Below are positions 1 to 6,660 of a DNA stretch of 8,005 bases, piece after piece. The first letter of the stretch is position 1, and each line of letters opens with the position of its first letter. Made by a program: the position numbers and the translations under genes. The notes under the pieces are model-generated. The model made no database searches and was not told where the DNA came from. It was given only the letters and a program-made list of their open reading frames with translations. The stretch spans positions 1 to 8,005 of the forward strand of contig VBLN01000077.1 of assembly GCA_005878685.1 (NCBI GenBank). The letters are read 5' to 3'. The DNA is from Deltaproteobacteria bacterium (GTDB taxonomy: Bacteria; Desulfobacterota; Binatia; UBA9968).

Positions 1-75
1 TACATATCTAGGCCCGGACGCACTACATCCATACAGCAAAACGAGTAGCACGGCAGTAAGGAAGCTTCTCCACAT
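1..75 (-). CDS. probable lipoprotein, N-terminal 25 residues only (runs off left edge)
   Basis: An open frame starts at ATG 73-75 and continues without a stop to base 1. It encodes MWRSFLTAV, a hydrophobic stretch LLVLLYG, then Cys17 in CSASGPRYV. This is the layout of a Sec signal peptide for lipoproteins: one early arginine, a short hydrophobic core, and a lipobox L-Y-G-C (tyrosine at -2 is unusual but tolerated). The mature protein would be lipidated on Cys17 and membrane-anchored. The ATG is the first start codon after an in-frame TGA upstream. No strong Shine-Dalgarno is visible; the nearest purine run is GGAAAG about 15 nt upstream. It lies 155 nt downstream of the SPOR gene on the same strand, so it could belong to the same envelope unit or be separate. 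Only 25 codons are seen, so function is unknown and a chance frame cannot be excluded. Confidence 0.55.
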   Translation of the reverse strand, partial: MWRSFLTAVLLVLLYGCSASGPRYV

Positions 76-230
76 TGCTGTATTTTTAACTTTCCGAAAC
101 GAGTTGCGTAATCATTGCCTCGTGGCGTCAACGATTCCGTGAACCGAAGTCCCGTGTCAGGCTAGGGGAGGTCGAGGATCGGGTTTGAATAGATGAATGA
201 AGCGAATCGTTCTCTTCAAACATCCTAAGG

Positions 231-890
231 CTACATCCTTGCTACAAAGGCTGTTGCGTAGGTTTCTCTGTCTTTTAACACGATAAGGAACCTCTCCGCC
301 TCTTGCCGTGTTCTAAAGCGCCCTACCTTTGTCCGGTAAAAGTTGACAGCGTTGACTTCGGCGCGCATCACGTATGCCTCGTAACCCTTGTCCTTGAGGG
401 TGGTCGCTAGCTTGACCGCGTCCTGCTTGCTCTTGAAGGCAGCGACCTGAACCGACCATAGCCCTTCTGCCTTTTGAGCCGTCGTTTCTACCGGCTTCTC
501 GCCTTTCGGTTCATCCGTCGGCGCCGGTTGCGACCTTTGCCCTCTTGATGACGGCGCGGGTGCGGATTTCTGAGCAACTGAGGCACCCTGCTTATTAGAC
601 TTATCCCTTTTACCCAGCCATTGCCCACTTAAAACGGCAAAAACTAACATGCTCAAAGACGCAGCCATGACGACTCCGGCAATGGCTAAGCGACTCCGAT
701 TAGGAATCTTCGCTTTCTCGCCTGTACGCAGGCGTGCGAAATTCAGCCGGATGGCAACCCAAAGGACCACGGAAATGACCCAAGGAACCAGGCTGCTTTG
801 AAAAACCAAATTCCAATCCCTGTATGACATGAACGAAAGAATCGTCCATCCCAAGGCCGCTGAAAAACAGATGATCGCTACCCAGCTCAT
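231..890 (-). CDS. SPOR-domain membrane protein with three predicted transmembrane helices
   Basis: The 219-residue protein has three hydrophobic segments at about residues 3-22, 34-50 and 68-90. A Lys/Pro/Ala/Ser-rich low-complexity linker follows (about 95-140), then a C-terminal SPOR domain (about 143-218). The domain shows the two half-repeats of the fold: WSVQVAAFKSKQDA, then FYRTKVGRFRTRQEAE. SPOR domains bind denuded septal peptidoglycan glycans, as in FtsN, DedD and DamX, so the domain should lie in the periplasm; three helices fit an inside N-terminus and outside C-terminus. Most SPOR proteins have one helix, so this is not a standard FtsN. I chose ATG 888-890 because AGGA lies 8 nt upstream; an in-frame TTG at 921-923 would add 11 residues with no ribosome site. 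The gene begins 50 nt after the DUF5924-like gene and is probably co-transcribed. The SPOR call is strong; a cell-division or wall role is inferred. Confidence 0.88.
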   Translation of the reverse strand: MSWVAIICFSAALGWTILSFMSYRDWNLVFQSSLVPWVISVVLWVAIRLNFARLRTGEKAKIPNRSRLAIAGVVMAASLSMLVFAVLSGQWLGKRDKSNKQGASVAQKSAPAPSSRGQRSQPAPTDEPKGEKPVETTAQKAEGLWSVQVAAFKSKQDAVKLATTLKDKGYEAYVMRAEVNAVNFYRTKVGRFRTRQEAERFLIVLKDRETYATAFVARM

Positions 891-898
891 GTTGATTG

Positions 899-902
899 TC
901 CT
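899..902 (-). promoter_or_regulatory. Shine-Dalgarno AGGA of the SPOR gene
   Basis: AGGA on the minus strand lies 8 nt before ATG 888-890. It decides the start in favour of this ATG over the TTG at 921-923, which has no purine-rich element in front of it. Confidence 0.5.
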
Positions 903-940
903 ATAGCGCGGGGAGGCTGTCAATGAAACTTCGCTCTAAC

Positions 941-1987
941 TCACTTCCCCGCGCTCAACCCGGCGCGACCGATCAATTGCCCGCCCTCGGTCTCGAGGTC
1001 GAGCCGCAGCTTCGCGCCCGGCGGAATGCTCTCGAAGACGCAGCTGGTCCAGAGCCGGAAACCCTGCACGCGCCCGTCCGTCATGTTATAAAAAGGAGAG
1101 GCGCAGACTAGCTTGCCGTCTTCGTACCAGCGGTGTCTCACCTTTTCCTTGAGCCCCAAGGGCGCCTTGATCGCCGTGAGTCCGTAGATCCGGAGGGAAC
1201 TTGCCGGGGCGAGCTGGGTCAAAGGAGACTCAATCTGCAACGATTCTTTCTCGATGTCCCTGCCGAATTGGATGCTGGCCAAACGCAACGGGGCCGGAGG
1301 GATGAAGGAACGGCCCAATTCGACCAGGCCCAAAAGCAACAGAGCGATCAAGAGAATGAGCCCAATGTCCCGGGCCTTAAGCTGCGAACGCCGGTAGTAA
1401 AGAGTCACGAAACCCAGGAAGGCCAGGGCGGCGCCGATGCGCATGGCGCGGAGATTGCTCACGCTCCACAGCACGGGAAGCACGACGTTGATCAAGGCGA
1501 AAAGACTGAAGGCGAAGAAAACCGCCGTCAAGCCCCGCTTCACCGAAAGGTGTCGATCATAAACGACGTCGAGGGTGGATAGAGTGGCGGACAATCCCAC
1601 CAACAGCACAAAGCCGATGTTGCGGGAGCCGAGAGTGGCGCTGGTGTAATAGGTCGGCAGGACGAAAAACAGCAGCTGCTGATAGAAATTCTGGTTGAAG
1701 AAGTTGATGAGCAGCTGAATCCTGCGCGGCCATGGCGGAGACAGGCGGGGATGGCCCAGTAGCTTCGGCAGGAATAAACTGGAAAGCCAGATGAAGCCGA
1801 GATAGAAAACCGCCAGTCTGAGATAAGCGAAATTCCTGTTGCCCAGCCACATGAAGCCGATACCCAGGATCAGGGCGTAGAAGCTGTGCAGCCACCAGAG
1901 CTTTTCTTTGTGAAGATGAAACCACCTGAAGAGCGGATGGTTGGAACTCGACGGGGATTTCGAGATGGTCGTGTTGGAATCCGGCAT
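941..1987 (-). CDS. seven-helix membrane protein, DUF5924-like, with DUF2914-like C-terminal domain
   Basis: From ATG 1985-1987 the protein is 348 residues. A short polar N-terminus (1-17) precedes seven hydrophobic segments at about 32-49, 53-73, 100-119, 123-143, 152-174, 181-198 and 207-229. A soluble C-terminal domain of about 115 residues follows. Its HRWYEDGKLV (285-294), FRLWTSCVF (310-318), and a late Gly-rich turn TEGGQLIG (333-340) resemble DUF2914, whose members carry W-Y near a 'hrWy.ng' element and end with a G-x-x-(L/I)-G turn. The combination matches what I recall of the DUF5924 family; I could not run a profile search. The function of both domains is unknown. The frame is open further upstream, including a TTG at 2057-2059, but that codon lies inside the -35 box of a good promoter, so the ATG at 1987 is preferred. 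No strong Shine-Dalgarno precedes the ATG, so the start stays uncertain. The SPOR gene follows after 50 nt. Confidence 0.82.
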   Translation of the reverse strand: MPDSNTTISKSPSSSNHPLFRWFHLHKEKLWWLHSFYALILGIGFMWLGNRNFAYLRLAVFYLGFIWLSSLFLPKLLGHPRLSPPWPRRIQLLINFFNQNFYQQLLFFVLPTYYTSATLGSRNIGFVLLVGLSATLSTLDVVYDRHLSVKRGLTAVFFAFSLFALINVVLPVLWSVSNLRAMRIGAALAFLGFVTLYYRRSQLKARDIGLILLIALLLLGLVELGRSFIPPAPLRLASIQFGRDIEKESLQIESPLTQLAPASSLRIYGLTAIKAPLGLKEKVRHRWYEDGKLVCASPFYNMTDGRVQGFRLWTSCVFESIPPGAKLRLDLETEGGQLIGRAGLSAGK

Positions 1988-2030
1988 ATCGGTCAGGGAG
2001 ACGAACGGTTGGCAGCGCCCTCCGGGAACT

Positions 2031-2059
2031 AAGATAGAAAAAGGCGCCAACTCAGTCAA
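2031..2059 (-). promoter_or_regulatory. sigma70-like promoter of the DUF5924-like/SPOR unit
   Basis: On the minus strand TTGACT (2054-2059) and TATCTT (2031-2036) are separated by exactly 17 nt. This gives 5 of 6 matches to the -35 consensus and 4 of 6 to the -10, including T1, A2 and T6. Transcription would start near 2024 and give a leader of about 37 nt before ATG 1987. It lies in the 156-nt gap after the amidohydrolase gene, so it can uncouple the envelope genes from the catabolic cluster. It is predicted from sequence alone. Confidence 0.5.
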
Positions 2060-2143
2060 AGCACTACCCGGAATCGTGCGAAGGGGAGGTGGCAGGTAGG
2101 GCGACTGCGAGTACTTGCTTAAGTCGATGGTGATTTTCTCGAA

Positions 2144-3229
2144 CTAACCCCCCGGCTTGAGAGCGTAGAAGCGCTCGGCGTTGCGGTGCAGGACGGCGTG
2201 CTTGTCGTCGTCGGTGAGGTGCCTGTTTTCGATGATCTCTTCGATCTCGTGCTTGCAGTATTCGTTGTTGACTTCGTGAGGGAAGTCGCTCGAAAACACG
2301 AAGGGCCTGTTCCCGACCGCTGCGATCAAATGATGCAGCGCTTTTTCCGTCCCTTCGCAGCCGACGTAGATCCTTCCGGCCTCGACGTGCCGGCGGATGT
2401 ACGCGCTCACAGTCTCTCCAGGCTGGAATTGGGTGTACTCTTGGCGCGGGTCGTACTGGATGTGGGTTTCCCAGCCGCGGTCGAACCGTTCGAGACAAGT
2501 TTGCAGCCAGGAAACGCCCGCCTCCATGAAACCGATGCGCACGTTGGGAAACTTGTCGAAGATGCCGTTGAAGATGATCCCCGCGAAGGCGACCATCTGC
2601 CCAAACGGATGGCCGAGGCCGTTGATCGGCGCATAGGGCGTGAGGTAGTCCATGCCCAAACCTTCGTGGGCGCCGCCGTGAACTCCCAGGCAGCAGCCCA
2701 AACGGCTGGCTTCGGCATAGACCGGCCAGTACTCTTTGGCGCCTAAATGTCCTTTGAGGCCGGTCGAGGGAATCATCGCGCCGCAAAAGCCCAGCTCGGT
2801 GACCGCGCGGCGCAATTCCTTCACCGCCTCTTCCGGCTCCTGCAAGGGAATCAGCGCCAGCCCCTGGAAGCGCGGGCTCTTCTTGAGATAGGTGTCATGG
2901 AACCAGTTGTTCCACGCGCGCGCGACGTCGATGGCGAACTCGCCGGTGATCACCTTGCCGAAGGCGAGGCCGCCGGTGGTGTAGAGCACCGCCCTTTCGA
3001 TCCCCACGTCGTCCATAAACTCGAGCCAGCCATCGACCGCGACCTGCCGGAAAGCGCCGGGGACCAATTGAAACAGACTCGCGGAGTGAAGGTGGTCCAA
3101 CGGCGGGAAAATCCGGCCGCGAAACCGGCCGCTTTTTATGTATGGCTCCGGCATATACTGGAGCAGCGAATCCCAATCTTCCATCACATGTCCGTCGCCA
3201 TCGACCACCGATATCCCGTTCCGTGCCAT
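2144..3229 (-). CDS. amidohydrolase-2 family metal-dependent hydrolase/decarboxylase (ACMSD-like TIM barrel)
   Basis: The 361-residue protein has the usual length for family PF04909. It shows the family signposts in order: a reduced N-terminal metal motif DGDGHV (Asp12, His14), GVHGGAH with His184 on the middle strand, GHPFGQ with His207, FMEAG with Glu236, and SSDFPH with Asp315, the conserved barrel-end aspartate, followed by His318. The C-terminus HRNAERFYAL is the typical last helix. Characterised relatives decarboxylate aromatic or unsaturated acids (ACMSD, gamma-resorcylate and 5-carboxyvanillate decarboxylases) or hydrolyse C-N/C-O bonds, using Zn or Mn. There is no signal peptide, so it should be cytoplasmic. 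The ATG has AAGGAG 8 nt upstream. It follows the NMT1-type SBP gene after 67 nt without a visible terminator, which suggests that the SBP delivers a substrate related to this enzyme. Family is secure; substrate and whether it is hydrolase or decarboxylase are open. Confidence 0.92.
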   Translation of the reverse strand: MARNGISVVDGDGHVMEDWDSLLQYMPEPYIKSGRFRGRIFPPLDHLHSASLFQLVPGAFRQVAVDGWLEFMDDVGIERAVLYTTGGLAFGKVITGEFAIDVARAWNNWFHDTYLKKSPRFQGLALIPLQEPEEAVKELRRAVTELGFCGAMIPSTGLKGHLGAKEYWPVYAEASRLGCCLGVHGGAHEGLGMDYLTPYAPINGLGHPFGQMVAFAGIIFNGIFDKFPNVRIGFMEAGVSWLQTCLERFDRGWETHIQYDPRQEYTQFQPGETVSAYIRRHVEAGRIYVGCEGTEKALHHLIAAVGNRPFVFSSDFPHEVNNEYCKHEIEEIIENRHLTDDDKHAVLHRNAERFYALKPGG

Positions 3230-3237
3230 AGTTCTAG

Positions 3238-3243
3238 CTCCTT
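3238..3243 (-). promoter_or_regulatory. Shine-Dalgarno AAGGAG of the amidohydrolase gene
   Basis: AAGGAG on the minus strand is followed by 8 nt and ATG 3227-3229. It sits downstream of an A/T run (TTTTTAAAAAGG) and supports the chosen start. Confidence 0.7.
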
Positions 3244-3296
3244 TTTAAAAAGTTCCTCGCTTGTCTCCCAGCCGGAAAGCGCCGCGCAGAGTTTGG

Positions 3297-4304
3297 TCAC
3301 CGGTAAAGCGCATCGATAAAGCCGCTGGATTGCATCTGGCGCACGAATGAGTCGTCGAAGAACCTGTGCGGGTCCGCGTCCTTCGCCTTCGGAATCCTGC
3401 CGCCAAGGTCGTCGAGCACGGACTTCACCGCAGCGGCGGTCGTAAGAGGCACCTTGAGCATATATTTCTGCACATCGGTTTCATAGGCTTCGGCAAGCGA
3501 CGCGGAGTTGCTCGTGCGCAAATACTTTCCCATGACCTTCAGGGCGAGTTCCTTGTCTCTCTTCGCGCGGGCGATCGCTTCCACCTGCGCCATCATATAG
3601 CGGCGCACGAGGTCCGGCTCCTCGCGAATGATTCGGCCGCGCGTCGTCATGCCCGTGAACGCATAGGGAAGGCCCAGCGAGGCGACATCAAGCAGCACGT
3701 GGTGTCCCAATTTCTTTGCCTGGGTGATGGCCGGATAGGAAAGAATGCCGGCCTGAATGCGATTGGCTTGCAGGGCGGGGACCATCGACTCCATGCCGCC
3801 GACCTGCACGATGGCGACATCTTTTTCGGGCACCAGTCCGAAATGGCGCAACGCAATGCGCGCGCCCACGTCGATGGAAGTTCCGAAGCGGGTGATGCCC
3901 AAAGACTTGCCGCGCAGCTGTTCCGGGTTTTCAATTTCCGGGCGGGCCATCATATTCTGAACGAGAGTATCGAGGGTGGTGCCGACGATCATCACGTCGG
4001 CCCCGCCCAACGCCGCGCTGGCGGTGGTGCCGCCGGATATCTGCAGGAACTGCACTTCGCCGGCGATCAAGGCATTCATCCCCTCGACGCCGGTGGGCGT
4101 GGCGATGACTTCCACTTCTAAGCCGTGTTTGTTGAAGATCCCGACTTCGCGCGCCAACCAGGGAGGCATCATCACCGCCGAGAGCGAGGTGAAAGCCATG
4201 CGAACCTTGCGTAACCCCGGGGAATCGGCCGCGTCGGACCGCTGCTGCGCTGGACCAGCTAGGATGAGAGGGAGAATCAGCAAGACGATTAGCCGAATCT
4301 TCAC
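3297..4304 (-). CDS. ABC transporter substrate-binding protein, NMT1/THI5 (SsuA/TauA)-like
   Basis: This 335-residue exported protein starts with MKIR and a hydrophobic core (residues 5-16); cleavage is likely near residues 18-26. The mature part has the NMT1/SsuA pattern: VRMAFTSLSAV on the first strand (about 34-44), PPWLAREVGIFNKHGLEVEVI (split here as PPWLAREVGIF at 47-57 then NKHGLEVEVI at 58-67), a ligand-loop region ISGGTTASAAL (89-99), the hinge-type RGKSLGITRFG (131-141), and PALQANRIQAGILSYP (176-191). Such proteins capture sulfonates, taurine, pyrimidine precursors, nitrate or aromatic acids in the periplasm and hand them to an ABC permease. No permease or ATPase gene is adjacent. 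The start is GTG 4302-4304; an in-frame TAA lies five codons upstream and there is no Shine-Dalgarno. A promoter ends 9 nt before the GTG, so the message may be leaderless. The amidohydrolase gene follows after 67 nt. Family secure, ligand unknown. Confidence 0.9.
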   Translation of the reverse strand: MKIRLIVLLILPLILAGPAQQRSDAADSPGLRKVRMAFTSLSAVMMPPWLAREVGIFNKHGLEVEVIATPTGVEGMNALIAGEVQFLQISGGTTASAALGGADVMIVGTTLDTLVQNMMARPEIENPEQLRGKSLGITRFGTSIDVGARIALRHFGLVPEKDVAIVQVGGMESMVPALQANRIQAGILSYPAITQAKKLGHHVLLDVASLGLPYAFTGMTTRGRIIREEPDLVRRYMMAQVEAIARAKRDKELALKVMGKYLRTSNSASLAEAYETDVQKYMLKVPLTTAAAVKSVLDDLGGRIPKAKDADPHRFFDDSFVRQMQSSGFIDALYR

Positions 4305-4313
4305 AGCGAACAG

Positions 4314-4342
4314 AGCTTAGTTGCTCAGGCAATCTGTGTCAA
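4314..4342 (-). promoter_or_regulatory. sigma70-like promoter for a probably leaderless NMT1-type SBP gene
   Basis: On the minus strand a perfect TTGACA (4337-4342) and TAAGCT (4314-4319) are 17 nt apart. The -10 matches only 3 of 6 positions, but these are T1, A2 and T6, the most conserved. Only 9 nt (4305-4313) separate the -10 from the GTG start, so transcription would begin at or within a few bases of the start codon. The whole element lies in the 49-nt gap behind the second tandem SBP gene. It would give the SBP and amidohydrolase genes their own transcript. Confidence 0.5.
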
Positions 4343-4353
4343 TCTATGGAATC

Positions 4354-5487
4354 CTACTTCAGAATCTGCTCGGCGAATTTGGCCGACGGGAGTCTTACCC
4401 GAGTGTACTTGTCTTCCAGATGGTTTCTCACCCTGTGGTATTCCTCCACGGTCAGGACGTCTTTCGCCGCCTGAACGCCGTGTTCGCGGAGCCATTTCGT
4501 ATCCACATCGAGCCTGCGCGTCGATTGGTGCATGACTTTAACGTAAAGCTCCTGTCCCTCTTTTGACAGCAACCAGTTAACGAAGACTTTGGCCGCATGA
4601 GGATGCGGAGGGCCCTTGACGATCCCGATCACGCCGGAGCCGTTGCTCGACGGCGCGCCTTCTTTCAGCGGTGGAAGCTCTTTGACCGGCAGGTTGGCGA
4701 CGAGGAAGCCCTCGAGGGTGTAGAAGCTGACGCCCAGGCCGATGGCGAGTTTGCCCTTTGCCAGGGCATCGGCCAGCTGACGCTGATCCCGGCTTACAAA
4801 GAGATCCTGTTGGACGAGCTTCCTAAGGTAGCCCTCTCCTTTGACATCCCAGAGAAAAGACCAGATGGATTGGCCCGAGCCGGGAGTCCTCGGGTCGAGA
4901 AATCCGACCTTACCCTTCCACTTGGGATTCAGGAAGTCGTCCAGCGAGCGCAGCTCATCGGGTTTGGCCAAGTCGGTATTGTACCAGAAGCCGCCGGTGC
5001 CGGCGTCGGCGATGAAAGAATAGAGGAAGCGTTTCGTTTTGACGTTATCCTCCCAGATGTGTCCTCCCCACCAATATTTCTCTTCCCTTACCTCGGGCAG
5101 AATCAGATTGGGCTCCAACGGCTCGACCATCCCGTCCTCGACAAGCGATTCATAGGTGCCCGAGCCGCCGATGAAGGCGTCGAAGTATTTAACTCCGGCT
5201 TTGTATTCCGCGGCGATCCTGCTGGCGTTTTGCGGCCCTCTTGCTACCAGCAGCTCCATATCGACGCCGAATTTCGGCTTGAAGACCGCTTCTAACTGTT
5301 TTCTCAGCTCCGGCCGCGCGGGAATGCCTACGACGATCTTGCCCTCTCGTTTGGCTTCTTGCAGGCTCTTTTCCCATTCTTTCTTCCAGTCAGTCTGCGC
5401 CAGCGCATTGCCGACCGACCCTAAGAAAAACAGGGCAAAGAGAGCGACCCAAATGAAGCGCCATCTCTTTCGGGCTGAAAAGAGCAT
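4354..5487 (-). CDS. extracellular solute-binding protein family 1, second of a tandem pair
   Basis: The 377-residue protein has a signal peptide: basic start MLFSARKRWR, hydrophobic core 11-24, probable cleavage after ALA30. The mature part follows the family-1 'AfuA/iron-type' SBP scheme: GKIVVGIPARPELRKQLE (49-66), a WWGGHIWEDN box (139-148), FWYNTDLAKPDELRSLDDF (167-185), NPKWKGKVGFLDPR (187-200), and NWLLSKEGQELY (304-315). Iron-binding members of this family use an adjacent Tyr-Tyr pair; none occurs here, so an organic ligand is more likely than ferric iron. A conserved tail (about 324-377) ends in FAEQILK. A strong Shine-Dalgarno AAGGAGG sits 6 nt before the ATG. It starts 24 nt after the upstream paralogue, to which it is about 71% identical over 344 ungapped residues by my count. 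It is probably co-transcribed with that gene and periplasmic. No cognate permease is visible. Family secure, ligand unknown. Confidence 0.92.
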   Translation of the reverse strand: MLFSARKRWRFIWVALFALFFLGSVGNALAQTDWKKEWEKSLQEAKREGKIVVGIPARPELRKQLEAVFKPKFGVDMELLVARGPQNASRIAAEYKAGVKYFDAFIGGSGTYESLVEDGMVEPLEPNLILPEVREEKYWWGGHIWEDNVKTKRFLYSFIADAGTGGFWYNTDLAKPDELRSLDDFLNPKWKGKVGFLDPRTPGSGQSIWSFLWDVKGEGYLRKLVQQDLFVSRDQRQLADALAKGKLAIGLGVSFYTLEGFLVANLPVKELPPLKEGAPSSNGSGVIGIVKGPPHPHAAKVFVNWLLSKEGQELYVKVMHQSTRRLDVDTKWLREHGVQAAKDVLTVEEYHRVRNHLEDKYTRVRLPSAKFAEQILK

Positions 5488-5493
5488 CTCATT

Positions 5494-5500
5494 CCTCCTT
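5494..5500 (-). promoter_or_regulatory. strong Shine-Dalgarno AAGGAGG of the second tandem SBP
   Basis: AAGGAGG on the minus strand lies 6 nt before ATG 5485-5487, close to the ideal. The upstream paralogue has only a weak G-rich element, so the two copies may be translated at different rates from the same message. Confidence 0.75.
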
Positions 5501-5511
5501 CGGGGATCGGC

Positions 5512-6636
5512 CTACTTCAGAATCTGCTCGGCAAAATTTGCCCCCGGGACCCTGACTTTGGTGTATTTATCTTCCAGATGGTTCCTCACCCTGTTGTACT
5601 CTTCCAGCGTCAGCACGTCCTTAGCCGCCTGGGTGCCGTACTCCACGAGCCATTTGGTGTCCACGTCGAGGCGGCGCGTGGATGCCCTCATCACTTTCCC
5701 GTAGAAGTCTTGTCCCTCTTTGCTTAGGAGCCAGTTGACGAAGAGCTTGACGCCATTGGGATGCGGCGGGTTCTTGATTATGCCGACAATGCCGAAGCCG
5801 TTGCTTGCAGGCAATCCCTCGGTCGGTGTCGGCAATTGCCGAACCGGCAGGCCGGCTTTCAAAAAAGGCTCATGGAGCGAATAACCGACGCCGATGCTGA
5901 TGGCGAGCTTGCTCTTGGCCAATCCATCAGCGATTTGGCGCAGATCCCGGCTCAAGAAGAGATTCTGTTGCACCAGCTTCCTGAGATAGTCCTCTCCTTT
6001 GATTTCCCAGAAAAAAGACCAAAAGGATTGGCCTGAGCCGGGAACGCGGGGATCACCAAAGCCGATTTTGCCCTTCCACTTCGGATTGAGAAAATCGTCG
6101 ACAGAGCGAAGCTCCTCGGCTTTGGCCAAGCTCGAGTTGTGCCACAGCCCTCCGGTGCCGGCATCGGCTATAAAGGAATAAAGAAAGCGCTTGGTGCTGA
6201 CGTTATCTTCCCAGATGTGGCCGCCCCACCAGTTCTTTGGATCTTTCACCTCCGGCGAAATCATATAAGGCTCCAGGGATTCGAGCATGCCTTCGTGCGC
6301 GAGGGGCTCAGCGGTGCCTGTTCCCACGATCAGAGCGTCGAAGTAGCGCACGCCTGCCTTTTGTTCCGCGGCGATCCTGCTCGCGTTCGCTGGGCCCGGC
6401 GCCGGCAGGAGCTCTATGTCGATGCCGAATTTCGGCTTGAATACGGTCTCAAGCTGCTTGCGCAATTCCGCGCTGGGAGGGATGGCGACGACGACTTTCC
6501 CCTCTTTCTTCGCCGCCGCCAAGGTCTTTTCGAAATCTGCTTGCCATGCAGCTTTTTCTTGGGCGCCACGAACGGGGTGTGGAGAGAAGAAGAAAGGTAA
6601 GATGATGGCGAACAGCACGCGACCGAGCCGGCGCAT
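5512..6636 (-). CDS. extracellular solute-binding protein family 1, first of a tandem pair
   Basis: From ATG 6634-6636 the protein is 374 residues with signal peptide MRRLGRVLFAIILPFFF and probable cleavage near VRGA25. The mature part mirrors its downstream paralogue without gaps: WWGGHIWEDN (136-145), FLYSFIADAGTGG (151-163), NPKWKGKIGFGDPR (184-197), NWLLSKEGQDFY (301-312), and a tail RRLDVDTKW (321-329) to FAEQILK. No adjacent tyrosine pair is present, arguing against iron binding. The frame stays open up to 6774, but the extra 46 codons cross the CGTG repeat and overlap the aldolase gene, and they would bury the signal peptide, so I reject that start. GTG 6643-6645 three codons upstream is an alternative; a weak GGGGTG is the only purine element near the ATG. 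It follows the aldolase gene after 77 nt. Differences from its twin cluster near residues 251-261, possibly the ligand region. Ligand unknown. Confidence 0.9.
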   Translation of the reverse strand: MRRLGRVLFAIILPFFFSPHPVRGAQEKAAWQADFEKTLAAAKKEGKVVVAIPPSAELRKQLETVFKPKFGIDIELLPAPGPANASRIAAEQKAGVRYFDALIVGTGTAEPLAHEGMLESLEPYMISPEVKDPKNWWGGHIWEDNVSTKRFLYSFIADAGTGGLWHNSSLAKAEELRSVDDFLNPKWKGKIGFGDPRVPGSGQSFWSFFWEIKGEDYLRKLVQQNLFLSRDLRQIADGLAKSKLAISIGVGYSLHEPFLKAGLPVRQLPTPTEGLPASNGFGIVGIIKNPPHPNGVKLFVNWLLSKEGQDFYGKVMRASTRRLDVDTKWLVEYGTQAAKDVLTLEEYNRVRNHLEDKYTKVRVPGANFAEQILK

Positions 6637-6660
6637 TTCTTTCACCCCAACTGAATAGTG

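Noticed and set aside
181..200. GGGTTTGAAT resembling a tRNA T-arm
   Set aside because: No acceptor stem, anticodon arm or D-arm could be placed around it on either strand.
130..211. 8-bp inverted repeat AACGATTC (130-137) / GAATCGTT (204-211)
   Set aside because: The arms are 66 nt apart with no extension or U-run; likely chance and not a terminator.
895..923. TTGACA-17-GACAAT as a promoter for the SPOR gene
   Set aside because: The spacing is good, but the -10 would end only 4 nt before the chosen ATG, which puts the transcript start at or past the start codon, and this gene has a Shine-Dalgarno. Probably chance.
1988..2143. Open frame continuing past the amidohydrolase TAG into the DUF5924-like gene (begins FEKITIDLSKY)
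   Set aside because: The two genes happen to share a frame and no stop occurs in the gap, but the amidohydrolase already ends with its family's normal C-terminal helix and the gap contains a promoter. Readthrough or fusion is not needed to explain it.
3366..4121. Long plus-strand open frame opposite the NMT1-type SBP
   Set aside because: It is antisense to a well-supported gene, is His/Arg/Gly-rich without domain features, and similar mirror frames lie opposite the other genes; it reflects codon bias.
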